A stretch of 64,000 bases of DNA from Sphingomonas sp. (lineage in GTDB: Bacteria; Pseudomonadota; Alphaproteobacteria; Sphingomonadales; Sphingomonadaceae), in assembly GCF_029239295.1 (NCBI RefSeq), contig NZ_JAQZBC010000003.1, forward strand, positions 150,178-214,177. The letters are read 5' to 3'. Every line of letters starts with the position of its first letter. Within the stretch, counting starts at the first letter, position 1. The position numbers and the translations under genes were made by a program. Positions 1-8,671 of this stretch are shown piece by piece. The notes beneath the pieces were generated by a model that saw only the letters and a program-made list of their open reading frames with translations, searched no databases and was not told where the DNA came from.

Positions 1-516
1 CCCGGTGAGCGCTTCCGTACCGATGCTGACGGCCCCCGCCTGCTCGCAACCGACAACCGTATCGTCCTGCCGGTCGGCGTGCCGATCCGCCTGATCACCA
101 CGGCCAACGACGTGATCCACAGCTGGGCGATCCCCGCCTTCTGGATCAAGCTGGACGCCGTGCCGGGCCGCCTGAACGAAACCAGCTTCACCATTGAGAA
201 GCCGGGCGTCTATTTTGGCCAGTGTTCTGAATTGTGCGGTGCGCGTCACGCGTACATGCCGATCGCGGTTGAGGCCGTGCCGCCGGCACAGTTCGCGGCG
301 TGGATCCGCTCCAAGGGTGGTTCGATGCCTGGCGCAGGCCAGCCGTCGTCGGCCGAGATCCCGCAGCCGGGTGCCGACAATTCGGCCAGCGCTGCCGCGG
401 AGGCGAACACCGCCGACACGATGACCGGCCCGACGCAGAACGCGACGGCCGAACCCGCCACCTCGCCGCAGGGCGCCACCGGTAACCCCGGCGGCACCGG
501 CGACACGGGACGCTGA
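1..516 (+). CDS. coxB: Cytochrome c oxidase subunit II, C-terminal part (5' truncated by window edge)
   Basis: The open frame runs from base 1, so the N-terminal membrane hairpin lies outside the window. The visible part is the periplasmic cupredoxin domain that holds the dinuclear CuA centre and passes electrons from cytochrome c to subunit I. The CuA ligand set is visible: an upstream His in VIHSW, then C-S-E-L-C followed by His and Met (Cys codons at 223 and 235, His at 247, Met at 256). After the domain comes an unusual tail of about 70 residues rich in Ala, Pro, Thr and Gly. The stop lies 4 bp before ctaD, so the two are surely co-transcribed. Confidence 0.95.
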   Translation, partial: PGERFRTDADGPRLLATDNRIVLPVGVPIRLITTANDVIHSWAIPAFWIKLDAVPGRLNETSFTIEKPGVYFGQCSELCGARHAYMPIAVEAVPPAQFAAWIRSKGGSMPGAGQPSSAEIPQPGADNSASAAAEANTADTMTGPTQNATAEPATSPQGATGNPGGTGDTGR

Positions 517-520
517 GACC

Positions 521-2200
521 ATGACCGATACCGCACTTCAACCATCCGCCTTCCAGGCGCATGACGATCACGCGCACCACCATGACGCGGATCACAAGCC
601 GGCGTTCTTCCAACGCTGGTTCATGTCGACGAACCACAAGGACATCGGCACGCTCTACCTGATCTTCGCGATCTTCGCGGGGATCATCGGTGGTGCGATT
701 TCCGGCCTCATGCGCGTCGAGCTGCGCGATCCGGGCATCCAGTATCTGCCGACCTGGCTGGCCATGCTGCACGGCCCGGGCACGTTCGATGACGCACTCC
801 ACCTGTGGAACGTGCTGATCACCGCGCACGGCCTGATCATGGTGTTCTTCATGGTCATGCCGGCGATGATCGGTGGCTTCGGCAACTGGTTCGTGCCGCT
901 GATGATCGGTGCGCCGGACATGGCGTTCCCGCGCATGAACAACATCAGCTTCTGGCTGCTGGTCCCATCGTTCATGCTGCTGCTTGCCTCACCGTTCTTC
1001 GGTGCGGGCGCCGGCACCGGCTGGACCGTCTATGCGCCGCTCTCCACTTATGGTGAGCCGGGGCCGTCGGTCGACATGGCGATCCTGTCGCTCCACCTGT
1101 CGGGCGCGTCATCGATCCTGGGTGCGATCAACTTCATCACCACGATCTTCAACATGCGCGCACCGGGCATGACGCTGCACAAGATGCCGCTGTTCGCCTG
1201 GTCGGTGCTGGTCACCGCATTCCTGCTGCTTCTGTCGCTGCCGGTTCTGGCCGCGGCGATCACGATGCTGCTGACCGATCGTAACTTCGGCACGACCTTC
1301 TTCGATCCGGCCGGCGGCGGTGATCCGGTGCTCTATCAGCACCTGTTCTGGTTCTTCGGCCACCCCGAAGTGTACATCATGATCCTGCCGGGCTTCGGCA
1401 TCATCAGCCACATCATCGCGACGTTCAGCCGCAAGCCGATCTTCGGCTACCTCGGCATGGCCTATGCAATGGTCGCCATCGGTGTCGTCGGCTTCGTTGT
1501 GTGGGCGCACCACATGTTCGCGACCGGCCTCAGCGTGAACACCAAGATGTACTTCACCGCGGCAACGATGGTGATCGCGGTGCCAACCGGCATCAAGATC
1601 TTCTCGTGGATCGCGACGATGTGGGGCGGCTCGCTCACCTTCAAGACCCCGATGGTCTGGGCGATCGGCTTCATCTTCATGTTCACCGTGGGCGGCGTGA
1701 CGGGCGTCGTGCTCGCCAACGGCGGCGTCGACGATTACATGCACGACACCTATTATGTGGTGGCGCACTTCCACTACGTGCTGTCGCTGGGTGCCGTGTT
1801 CGCGCTGTTCGCGGGCTTCTACTACTGGTTCCCGAAGATGTCGGGGAAGATGTACAACGAGTTCCTCGGCCAGCTGCACTTCTGGGTGTTCTTCATCGGC
1901 GTGAACATCCTGTTCTTCCCGATGCACTTCCTGGGCCTGCAGGGTATGCCGCGGCGCTACCCGGACTATCCGGACGCCTATGCCTATTGGAACCAGATCG
2001 CGACTCACGGCTATGAGATCATGGCGCTGGGCATGGTGATCTTCTTCATCAACCTGATCTGGTCGCTGGCCGCTGGTAAGAAGGCGCCGGACAACCCCTG
2101 GGGTGAAGGCGCGACGACGTTGGAGTGGACGCTGTCCTCGCCGCCGCCGTACCACCAGTTCGAGACGCTGCCGGTGATCGAGGACAACAAGCACCATTGA
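521..2200 (+). CDS. ctaD: Cytochrome c oxidase subunit I (aa3-type)
   Basis: A 559-residue haem-copper oxidase subunit I, the catalytic subunit that reduces oxygen at the haem a3-CuB site and pumps protons across the inner membrane. The N-terminus is His/Asp-rich and cytoplasmic. It leads into the family signature [16 protein letters not shown] and then about 12 hydrophobic segments. The [10 protein letters not shown] motif (CuB His and cross-linked Tyr) and the [17 protein letters not shown] motif (haem ligands) are both present. Length is normal for the family. The gene follows coxB by 4 bp and ends just before a strong hairpin terminator, so the transcript ends here and subunit III and assembly genes must lie elsewhere. 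Confidence 0.98.
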   Translation: MTDTALQPSAFQAHDDHAHHHDADHKPAFFQRWFMSTNHKDIGTLYLIFAIFAGIIGGAISGLMRVELRDPGIQYLPTWLAMLHGPGTFDDALHLWNVLITAHGLIMVFFMVMPAMIGGFGNWFVPLMIGAPDMAFPRMNNISFWLLVPSFMLLLASPFFGAGAGTGWTVYAPLSTYGEPGPSVDMAILSLHLSGASSILGAINFITTIFNMRAPGMTLHKMPLFAWSVLVTAFLLLLSLPVLAAAITMLLTDRNFGTTFFDPAGGGDPVLYQHLFWFFGHPEVYIMILPGFGIISHIIATFSRKPIFGYLGMAYAMVAIGVVGFVVWAHHMFATGLSVNTKMYFTAATMVIAVPTGIKIFSWIATMWGGSLTFKTPMVWAIGFIFMFTVGGVTGVVLANGGVDDYMHDTYYVVAHFHYVLSLGAVFALFAGFYYWFPKMSGKMYNEFLGQLHFWVFFIGVNILFFPMHFLGLQGMPRRYPDYPDAYAYWNQIATHGYEIMALGMVIFFINLIWSLAAGKKAPDNPWGEGATTLEWTLSSPPPYHQFETLPVIEDNKHH

Positions 2201-2226
2201 TCGCCAGCCGTCACGGCAACAACGAA

Positions 2227-2261
2227 GCGCCCCGCGAGGAAACTCGCGGGGCGCTTTCGTT
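2227..2261 (+). terminator. Rho-independent terminator after ctaD
   Basis: A perfect 12-bp stem (2227-2238 with 2243-2254) closes a GAAA tetraloop and is followed by TTTCGTTT. It lies 27 bp past the ctaD stop on the same strand. Confidence 0.88.
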
Positions 2262-2500
2262 TGGGCGGGTAAGGGTATTCAGGAGGGTGGGCAGAAAGGC
2301 GCCAGGATAGTGCGGCGGAGGGGCGCGGGACACCCGGGTCACGGTGATAACGCAGAGGTGTGCTGGCGCGTGAGGGCAGCCTAGCGCGGCCCCAGATCAA
2401 GCAGGGCGTTCATAGTGAAGGCGGGAGCAGGACGTGCGTAGAATACCGTATGCGCAACGGCGCTACGGTTAGGGAACCATCATCGCTGTAGAAAGGAAGA

Positions 2501-2576
2501 TGGTGCCCAGGGACGGGATCGAACCGCCGACACTGCGATTTTCAGTCGCATGCTCTACCAACTGAGCTACCTGGGC
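2501..2576 (-). tRNA. tRNA-Phe (GAA)
   Basis: Read on the minus strand this is a complete 76-nt tRNA with encoded CCA. It has a 7-bp acceptor stem GCCCAGG/CCTGGGC, a D-arm GCTC..GAGC, an anticodon stem TGCGA/TCGCA enclosing CTGAAAA (anticodon GAA), a TTCGATC T-loop and discriminator A. It lies directly downstream of the infA-maf-RNase-yacG run on the same strand, so it may be processed from a longer transcript. If the frameshifted yacG were read through, its alternative frame would run into the 3' neighbour and stop inside this tRNA gene (at 2567). Confidence 0.97.
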
Positions 2577-2606
2577 ACACCGACAGAACGTCGGGGAGCG
2601 GTCCCC

Positions 2607-2776
2607 CTAATCGGCCGAAGAGCCGCTGTCCAGCCCATCCGGATCGATCTGTTGTCCCGGAATGCGATATCCGTCGCCGAGCCATTGCAAAGGTCGCGAT
2701 CCTTGCAGCGCCGCGAACAGAAGGGCGCGTTTTCCGGGTTGCTGGGCTTGGCACAAAGGGGGCAGGTCTCGGTCAT
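2607..2776 (-). pseudogene. yacG: DNA gyrase inhibitor YacG, single-base frameshift
   Basis: YacG proteins are small four-cysteine zinc ribbons that bind GyrB and inhibit gyrase. From ATG at 2776 the first frame gives MTETCPLCAKPSNPENAPFC then SRRCKDRDL, with both zinc-binding CxxC/CxxxC pairs. The conserved continuation QWLGDGYRIPGQQ and a tail to a TAG at 2607 lie in another frame. The break is at about 2686-2692. One extra T in the TTT run there would restore DLLQWLGDGYRIPG, exactly the family pattern. The ATG overlaps the upstream RNase-like stop (ATGA). Either the gene is decayed or a base was lost in assembly. I cannot tell which from the sequence. Confidence 0.8.
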
Positions 2777-3699
2777 TCGTCGAATATGGGGGTACGGCCA
2801 GTGCGTTGCACCAGCGCCGCGATCCAATCGGGCCGGCTGGTGATCCGCGCACGCACGGCAGCGGGCACACGGAAGCGATTGGGCGCGGTGGGCGGTGTAC
2901 GCTCGATCTGGCGCAACACGGCCCGCGCAGCGGCGCCAACGGGGTCGCTGCGGAGGATTTCGGGTACTGACGGCCTGTTTCGGCCTCGCACGATCTGCAT
3001 GAAGCCGAAGCCGTTCACGGCGGTGCGGTCGAACGGCTGCGCGAGGCGCGAATCGATCGCGGCGGCGACCGCCTGTCGCGCATCGCGACCGGTGAGCGTT
3101 GGAAAGTCGATCCCGATCGATCCACCGATATCGAGCCGCTCGATCGCAGTCGCCACGGCGGTTGCCGCGCGGATCGCGAGCGGTTCGAGCGGCGGATCGC
3201 CGTCGACATCGAACAGGGCCATGGCCGGGGTGGGCCAGAAGCGCAGCATGCCGCCCGGAAACGCGATGTCCCCCGTCATCGCTTCCTCCAGCACCTCTGA
3301 CCAGCCAGCGGCCTCCAGCGCGTCTGGTTCATGCGCGCGCAGCTCGCGGACGGGGGCGCCGTCCAGCCGCTCACGCAGCGTAGGGGCAGGGCGAGGTGCC
3401 GCATCGGTGATCCGCCCCCGCGGCAGCTTCGGCCGGCCGGGCTCCGGGATCGCCGCGCGGGTGATTTCGACCCGGACCGCAGCGCCGAGGGTGATGCCAC
3501 CGGCGGCGCGCGGAAGGGTGATATCCTCTCCCGTGTCGAGCCGGGCGAGATCGCGCTCGATCAGGCGGGCGGGTGCGACCAGGCCCGGCTGCGGGCCCGC
3601 ATCGTCAAGCGTGATTCGGGCGCGAAGGATGTGACCGTCATCATCGATCAGGGCGGCGCGCTGCTCGCCAATCCCCGCTTCGTACCGCCACTCAGCCAA
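2773..3699 (-). CDS. RNase E/G-family protein, short form without S1 domain
   Basis: The 308-residue protein resembles the catalytic half of RNase E/G. It has a segment LDIGGSIGIDF..L.GRDARQ matching the conserved GG.I.IDFI region, followed by GFGFMQIVRGRNR, the counterpart of the E/G-family ending of the DNase I-like domain. No S1 RNA-binding domain precedes it, and it is far shorter than RNase E or G. I place the start at TTG 3699, which overlaps the maf stop and opens LAEWRYEAGIGEQRAAL. Longer in-frame starts only add residues antisense to maf. It is coupled to maf upstream and yacG downstream (ATGA). A role in RNA processing is inferred from family only. Confidence 0.75.
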   Translation of the reverse strand: MAEWRYEAGIGEQRAALIDDDGHILRARITLDDAGPQPGLVAPARLIERDLARLDTGEDITLPRAAGGITLGAAVRVEITRAAIPEPGRPKLPRGRITDAAPRPAPTLRERLDGAPVRELRAHEPDALEAAGWSEVLEEAMTGDIAFPGGMLRFWPTPAMALFDVDGDPPLEPLAIRAATAVATAIERLDIGGSIGIDFPTLTGRDARQAVAAAIDSRLAQPFDRTAVNGFGFMQIVRGRNRPSVPEILRSDPVGAAARAVLRQIERTPPTAPNRFRVPAAVRARITSRPDWIAALVQRTGRTPIFDE

Positions 3700-4267
3700 G
3701 GATGATGCCGGCGGTCGCCAGCAGGGTACGCGTTTCGAACAGCGGCAGTCCGACGACGCCCGAGTAAGAGCCATCGATGCGGCGCACATAGGCCTCGGCA
3801 CGCCCCTGGATCGCGTAGCCGCCTGCCTTACCCATGCCTTCGCCGCTGGCGACATAGGCCTGGATGTCGGCATCGGTCAGGGGCTTGAAGGCGACCAGCG
3901 TGTCGGACAGGCGGGTGCGCATCTTGCCGTCAGTTCCGATTACCGCGACGGCCGACAGGCAATGATGACGACGACCGGAGAGCAGCCCGAGCATTCGCAC
4001 GAGATCGGCCTCATCCGTGGGCTTCCCCAGAATGCGGGTGCCAAGTGCGATGCTGGTATCGGCAGCGAGGACGACTTCCCCGTCAGCGCGGGCAACGGCA
4101 GCAGCCTTCGCCATCGCAACCCGCAGGACGTAATCGCGCGGGCGCTCCGCCTTCAGCGGCGTTTCGTCGACGTCCGGCGCGACAACGCGCGCAGGGACGA
4201 CGCCGATCTGCGCCAGAAGCGCCAACCGGCGGGGAGAAGCGGAGGCAAGGATCAGATCGGCGGACAT
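3692..4267 (-). CDS. maf: Maf-family nucleoside triphosphate pyrophosphatase
   Basis: A 191-residue Maf/YhdE-type house-cleaning pyrophosphatase that hydrolyses non-canonical or excess nucleoside triphosphates (dTTP/UTP-type or modified bases) to monophosphates. The N-terminal signature LILASASPRRLALL is intact, as are the metal-site segment VVLAADTSIAL and the dimer-interface region YAIQGRAEAYVRRIDGSYSGVVGLPL. Length is typical. It follows infA by 29 bp and overlaps the RNase E/G-like gene, a cluster commonly seen in sphingomonads. Confidence 0.93.
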   Translation of the reverse strand: MSADLILASASPRRLALLAQIGVVPARVVAPDVDETPLKAERPRDYVLRVAMAKAAAVARADGEVVLAADTSIALGTRILGKPTDEADLVRMLGLLSGRRHHCLSAVAVIGTDGKMRTRLSDTLVAFKPLTDADIQAYVASGEGMGKAGGYAIQGRAEAYVRRIDGSYSGVVGLPLFETRTLLATAGIILG

Positions 4268-4296
4268 GCACCGATCCCCAGGATCACGAACCAGGT

Positions 4297-4542
4297 TTAT
4301 TGCGGGCCGGGGCCGCCGCGGCCGGGCATGAAGCGGTAGGTGATCCGCCCCTTGGTCAGATCATAAGGGGTCAGTTCGACAAGCACTTCATCGCCCACCA
4401 GCACGCGGATGCGGTTCTTGCGCATCTTGCCTGCAGTGTGGCCGAGGATCTCGTGATCATTCTCTAGCCGGACGCGGAACATGGCGTTGGGCAGGAGCTC
4501 GACCACCTGGCCGCGCATTTCGAGGAGTTCTTCTTTCGCCAA
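4297..4542 (-). CDS. infA: Translation initiation factor IF-1
   Basis: An essential small S1/OB-fold protein that occupies the ribosomal A site during initiation with IF-2 and IF-3. The 81-residue product begins [19 protein letters not shown] and carries the canonical [18 protein letters not shown] and [14 protein letters not shown] blocks. A short Gly/Pro-rich extension follows where E. coli IF-1 ends. It heads the infA-maf-RNase-yacG cluster. About 180 bp upstream separates it from the convergent-free end of the 3-hydroxybutyryl-CoA dehydrogenase gene, leaving room for its own promoter. Confidence 0.98.
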   Translation of the reverse strand: MAKEELLEMRGQVVELLPNAMFRVRLENDHEILGHTAGKMRKNRIRVLVGDEVLVELTPYDLTKGRITYRFMPGRGGPGPQ

Positions 4543-4723
4543 AAAATCGATCTTTCTGCGGATAGGGCGCGCGCGCGCTTAACCGAAGCAACGCCAAAAG
4601 GAAAGGCGCGCAGCGAAAGCGCAGGCGGCGACGCAGCCAAAATGTGGCCGGCAGGTCGAAGATTCAACCATGTCGGTGTCATTGGCCGTGACGCACCGGT
4701 CACTGCGACCGGCGCGGCAAGGC

Positions 4724-5593
4724 CTAGCGGCTCGGAACGGGCGTGTCGCCGCTATAGTCGTAGAACCCGCGCTTGGTCTTCTTGCCGTACCAGCCGGCCT
4801 CGACATACTTTACCAGCAGAGGTGCCGGGCGGAGCTTGGGATCGCCGGTCGTCTCGAACAGCACGCGGATGATTTCGAGGCAGGTGTCGAGTCCGATGAA
4901 ATCGGCCAGCGTCAGCGGACCCATCGGGTGGTTGAGGCCCAACTGGCAGGCGAGATCGATGTCACGGATCGTGGCGACGCCCTCTCCCAGCGCGAAGCAG
5001 GCCTCGTTCAGCATCGGCATCAGGATGCGATTGACGATGAAGCCGGGCGCGTCATTGGCGTGGACCACCGCCTTGCCCAGCGCGGTGGCATGGGTTTCGA
5101 CCGTCTTCACTGTCTCCGCCGTCGTGGCGAGGCCGCGAATCACCTCGATCAGCCCCATCACGGGCACTGGATTGAAGAAATGTACCCCGATGAAGCGCGT
5201 TGGGTCGGGCGATGACTGCGCCAGCCGCGTGATCGGGATCGACGAGGTGTTGGAGGCAAGGATCGCCTGGTGGCCAAGGACGGTACCGACCTGGGCGAAG
5301 ATCGCGCGCTTCACCTCCTCACGTTCGGTTGCCGCTTCGATGATGAGGCCGCAGGAGGACATGCCCTGCACACCCTCGATCGGCTCGATCCGGGCCAGCG
5401 CCTGATCGCGCGCCTGGGGATCGATCTTGCCCTTTTCCACCGCACGGTCGAGTTGCTTGGCGATTCCCGCCTTGCCGGCTTCGGCGCGGGCCTTGTCCAC
5501 ATCGGTAAGGAGTACGCGATAGCCGGCCTGGGCGGAAACCTGCGCGATCCCCGCACCCATCTGCCCTGCGCCGATGACGCCGACTGCCTGCAT
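4724..5593 (-). CDS. 3-hydroxybutyryl-CoA dehydrogenase
   Basis: A 289-residue NAD(P)-dependent 3-hydroxyacyl-CoA dehydrogenase of the short soluble type (Hbd/PaaH). It oxidises 3-hydroxybutyryl-CoA or related substrates to acetoacetyl-CoA. The N-terminal Rossmann motif [14 protein letters not shown], the catalytic-His segment [17 protein letters not shown] and the [11 protein letters not shown] helix of the C-terminal domain are all present, with [17 protein letters not shown] near the end. No enoyl-CoA hydratase domain is fused. The gene stands alone between infA and hemA, so beta-oxidation or PHB/butyrate metabolism is assigned by family rather than context. Confidence 0.93.
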   Translation of the reverse strand: MQAVGVIGAGQMGAGIAQVSAQAGYRVLLTDVDKARAEAGKAGIAKQLDRAVEKGKIDPQARDQALARIEPIEGVQGMSSCGLIIEAATEREEVKRAIFAQVGTVLGHQAILASNTSSIPITRLAQSSPDPTRFIGVHFFNPVPVMGLIEVIRGLATTAETVKTVETHATALGKAVVHANDAPGFIVNRILMPMLNEACFALGEGVATIRDIDLACQLGLNHPMGPLTLADFIGLDTCLEIIRVLFETTGDPKLRPAPLLVKYVEAGWYGKKTKRGFYDYSGDTPVPSR

Positions 5594-5724
5594 GATTGTA
5601 TCCCTCTTCGAACTGCGACGGGGATCCTCTAGCCGGATCGCGCCCGATTTGTCGAAGCGGGAATGGAGGAGTGCGCCGGCTCAGCCGGTCACGAGCCCAT
5701 CGACGCACAAGATACGTGCTCGAC

Positions 5725-5752
5725 CCGGGGGGAGGGACGGGCCTCTCCCCGG
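5725..5752 (-). terminator. Hairpin downstream of hemA (probable terminator)
   Basis: A 10-bp GC-rich stem (5725-5734 with 5743-5752, one G-U pair) lies 10 bp beyond the hemA stop. There is no T-run after it on the minus strand, so intrinsic termination is uncertain. Confidence 0.4.
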
Positions 5753-5761
5753 TAGCGCGGC

Positions 5762-7006
5762 TTATGCCGCCTTGCGCAGCTCCAGCCGGTCCCAGATCTC
5801 TACCAAGGCGTCGGTCAGTTCCTGCATCATCGCTTCGCTGTGTGCCGGACCCGGCGTGAAGCGAAGCCGCTCGGTACCACGCGGCACCGTGGGGTAATTG
5901 ATCGGCTGAACGTAGATGCCGTATTCGGCGAGCAGCACGTCGCTGATCTTCTTCGCCTTCACCGGATCGCCGACCATCACCGGTACGATATGCGTGTCGC
6001 CGACCATCACGGGCAGGCCGGCCTCGGCCATCATCGCCTTCAGCCGTGCGGCGGCGGCCTGCTGGCCCTCGCGCTCGACCGAGGAGCTCTTGAGGTGACG
6101 CACGCTCGCCAGCACGCCGGCGACCAGCACAGGCGAAAGCGACGTGGTGAAGATGAAGCCCGGCGCGTAGCTGCGGATCACGTCGATGATCGTCTTGTCC
6201 GCGGCGATATAGCCGCCCATCACGCCAAACGCCTTGCCCAGCGTGCCTTCGATGATGGTCAGGCGGTCCGCGACATCGTCGCGTTCCGAAATGCCGCCGC
6301 CGCGCGGGCCGTACATCCCCACGGCATGCACTTCGTCGAGATAGGTCAGCGCATTATACTTGTCGGCGAGGTCGCAGATCGCCGCGATCGGGGCGACATC
6401 GCCCTCCATCGAATAGACGCTCTCGAACGCGATCAGCTTGGGCGTCGCGGGATCGTCGGCAGCGAGCAGTTCCTCGAGATGCACCAGATCATTGTGGCGG
6501 AACACGCGCTTCTCGCAGCCCGCGTTGCGGATGCCCGCGATCATCGAGGCGTGGTTCAGTTCGTCCGAATAGATGATGCAGCCCGGCAGCACCTTGGCCA
6601 GCGTCGCCAGCGTGGCCTCGTTCGAGACATAGCCGGACGTGAAGAGCAAAGCGCCTTCCTTGCCGTGAAGGTCCGCAAGCTCGGCCTCCAGATCGACATG
6701 GTAATGCGTGTTGCCGCCGATGTTGCGCGTGCCGCCCGAGCCGGCGCCGACATCATGCAGCGCCTCTTCCATCGCCGCGATTACCTTGGGATGCTGACCC
6801 ATCGCGAGATAATCGTTCGAGCACCAGACGGTGATCGGTTTCGGGCCATTGTGGCCGGCGAAGCAGCGTGCGCTGGGATAGTGACCCTTGTTGCGCAGGA
6901 TATCGATGAAGACGCGATAGCGCCCCTCGGCGTGCAGACGGTCAATCGCCTGAGAAAAGGCGCGTGTGTAGTCGACCGGACGCGCAGCAAGAAGTTCACT
7001 GGACAT
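5762..7006 (-). CDS. hemA: 5-aminolevulinate synthase
   Basis: A PLP enzyme of the alpha-oxoamine synthase family that condenses glycine with succinyl-CoA. This is the first step of haem and corrin synthesis in alphaproteobacteria. The 414 residues show the glycine-rich [12 protein letters not shown] loop (about 88-99), the [15 protein letters not shown] segment, and the PLP-binding lysine in [13 protein letters not shown] (Lys258). The [13 protein letters not shown] substrate segment comes near the end. The gene is flanked by murI upstream with a 113-bp gap and appears to be monocistronic. Its haem product is needed by the cytochrome oxidase at the window start. Confidence 0.97.
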   Translation of the reverse strand: MSSELLAARPVDYTRAFSQAIDRLHAEGRYRVFIDILRNKGHYPSARCFAGHNGPKPITVWCSNDYLAMGQHPKVIAAMEEALHDVGAGSGGTRNIGGNTHYHVDLEAELADLHGKEGALLFTSGYVSNEATLATLAKVLPGCIIYSDELNHASMIAGIRNAGCEKRVFRHNDLVHLEELLAADDPATPKLIAFESVYSMEGDVAPIAAICDLADKYNALTYLDEVHAVGMYGPRGGGISERDDVADRLTIIEGTLGKAFGVMGGYIAADKTIIDVIRSYAPGFIFTTSLSPVLVAGVLASVRHLKSSSVEREGQQAAAARLKAMMAEAGLPVMVGDTHIVPVMVGDPVKAKKISDVLLAEYGIYVQPINYPTVPRGTERLRFTPGPAHSEAMMQELTDALVEIWDRLELRKAA

Positions 7007-7119
7007 GGCCCCGTCGCTTACGCTTGTGTCAGTGGCAATGCCAGTGGATTCGCCCCTTTTGTGCTCCGCTAGGGACTTGTCCGGACCCTAGGATGCCCCT
7101 GCAGCCGCCCGGGAACGGG

Positions 7120-7908
7120 TCAGAGATGCACGCAGCGATTGAAGCCATAACCCGCGAGCGCCTCCTCCAGCCCGGGCGCGATCGCACCCGTAAAGACGGC
7201 TTCGTCGGGCAGGGCATGCGCAAATGACTGCCCCTGCGTCAGATGCGCGATTCGCCGTGCGATCCCGGCGCCGCCATCGACGAAGTTGACCCGGCGGCCG
7301 ATCGCCGTCGCCAGTTCGGCCTCCAGCAACGGGAAATGGGTACAGGCAAGCACAATCGTGTCGATGCGATCCCCGCCCGGCGCCGCCAGCAACGGCGCGA
7401 TCGCGGCGGCGACCACCTCGGGCCCGACCGGTTCGCCGCGCAGCCGTGCCTCGGCCAGCGTCACCAGATCGGCTGAACCGTGGCGGATCACCTGGCAGTC
7501 ACCGGCGAATCGCGCGGCGAGATCGTCGACATAGGCCTGGCGGACCGTGGCAGCGGTGCCGAGCACCCCGATCGTCCGCGTCACGCTCAGCGCCGCCGCT
7601 GGCTTGATCGCCGGAACGGTGCCGACGATCGGAATGTCCAGCGCGCTGCGCACCGCCGCCAGTGCGATGGTGGAGGCGGTGTTGCATGCGATCACGATCA
7701 ATCGCGGCTGGTAGCGCTCAGCCAAACGGCCGAGCAGCGCCGGTACGCGGCCGGCGATCTCCGATTCGTGCTTCACACCGTACGGGAAGCCCGCCGAATC
7801 GGCCGCGTAGACGAAGCGCGCGTCAGGAAGGGCGCGCCGGGCGGGGGCAACAATCGACAGGCCGCCCACACCGGAATCGAAGAACAGGATCGGACGCGGA
7901 TCGCTCAT
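7120..7908 (-). CDS. murI: Glutamate racemase
   Basis: A 262-residue cofactor-independent racemase making D-glutamate for peptidoglycan. Both catalytic cysteines are visible: Cys75 in VIACNTAST and Cys189 in VLACTHFPLLE. The N-terminal FFDSGVGGLSI substrate loop and the C-terminal NFVDGGAGIARRI segment are also present. It is divergent from plsY, sharing the roughly 160-bp region 7909-8065. Confidence 0.96.
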   Translation of the reverse strand: MSDPRPILFFDSGVGGLSIVAPARRALPDARFVYAADSAGFPYGVKHESEIAGRVPALLGRLAERYQPRLIVIACNTASTIALAAVRSALDIPIVGTVPAIKPAAALSVTRTIGVLGTAATVRQAYVDDLAARFAGDCQVIRHGSADLVTLAEARLRGEPVGPEVVAAAIAPLLAAPGGDRIDTIVLACTHFPLLEAELATAIGRRVNFVDGGAGIARRIAHLTQGQSFAHALPDEAVFTGAIAPGLEEALAGYGFNRCVHL

Positions 7909-8008
7909 GCCCGCTTCCTACGGCGCTGCAGCGTTGCGGAAAAGTGCAACACGATGGCGGCACAGGACCTGCAAACCCGCGGCATTCGCGCACCTTATAC
8001 TGATGTAG

Positions 8009-8041
8009 GTTAGTAGTAACAGGCGTTTCGTTAGGCTAACG
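8009..8041. promoter_or_regulatory. Two short inverted repeats in the plsY leader
   Basis: GTTA-GTAG-TAAC at 8009-8020 and C-GTTAG-G-CTAAC-G at 8029-8041 share the half site GTTA/TAAC with centres about 21 bp apart. A TATACT hexamer sits just upstream at about 7995-8000. They may be an operator or leader structure for plsY. The arms are short, so chance is possible. Confidence 0.3.
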
Positions 8042-8065
8042 TCACAACCAACGGAGGAATCGTCA

Positions 8066-8671
8066 CTGCCGACTGAGATCATCTGGGGGCCGCCAACACT
8101 CGCGCTGGTGATTGGCTATCTGCTGGGGTCAATCCCCTTCGGTGTCCTGCTCACCCGGGCCAGTGGTGCCGGCGATCTGCGGCAGATCGGTTCCGGCAAT
8201 ATCGGCGCGACCAATGTATTGCGGACGGGGCGCAAGGGGCTGGCAGCGGCCACGCTGCTGCTCGACCTTGCCAAGGGCTGGGCGGCGGTTGTGATCGTCG
8301 CGGCGCTGCTGCCGGGCAATGAGCAACTGGCCGCAGCGGGCGCATTCGTCGGACATTGCTACCCCGTTTGGCTGCGCTTTCGCGGTGGCAAGGGCGTGGC
8401 GACGCTGATGGGCATCGTGCTGGCGCTGCATCCGCCGCTGGCGCTGGTCTATGCGGTGGTATGGCTTGGCCTGCTCGCCACGCTGCGCATCTCCTCGGTT
8501 GCGGGCATGGCGGCGGCGGCGAGCGCGCCGGTTGCGGCGGCCGTGTTCGATCGCTTCGATCTGGTGCCGTTGCTTCTCGCGCTGGCGCTGATCGTCATCT
8601 GGAAGCACCGCGAGAATATCGGGCGGCTGCTCGACGGGGCCGAGCCGCGCGTCGGCTCCAAGGGTGGCTGA
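8066..8671 (+). CDS. plsY: Acyl-phosphate:glycerol-3-phosphate acyltransferase
   Basis: An integral membrane enzyme that transfers the acyl group from acyl-phosphate to glycerol-3-phosphate, the first step of phospholipid synthesis in bacteria that use PlsX/PlsY. The family motifs are present: YLLGSIPFG near the N-terminus, GSGNIGATNVLR, and GHCYPVWLRFRGGKGVAT, plus several hydrophobic helices. No ATG is available. The GTG at 8108 would cut off half of helix 1. A strong GGAGGA at 8053-8058 lies 7 bp before an in-frame CTG at 8066, giving 15 extra residues that complete the helix, so I use that start. The end overlaps dprA by 8 bp. Confidence 0.88.
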   Translation: MPTEIIWGPPTLALVIGYLLGSIPFGVLLTRASGAGDLRQIGSGNIGATNVLRTGRKGLAAATLLLDLAKGWAAVVIVAALLPGNEQLAAAGAFVGHCYPVWLRFRGGKGVATLMGIVLALHPPLALVYAVVWLGLLATLRISSVAGMAAAASAPVAAAVFDRFDLVPLLLALALIVIWKHRENIGRLLDGAEPRVGSKGG

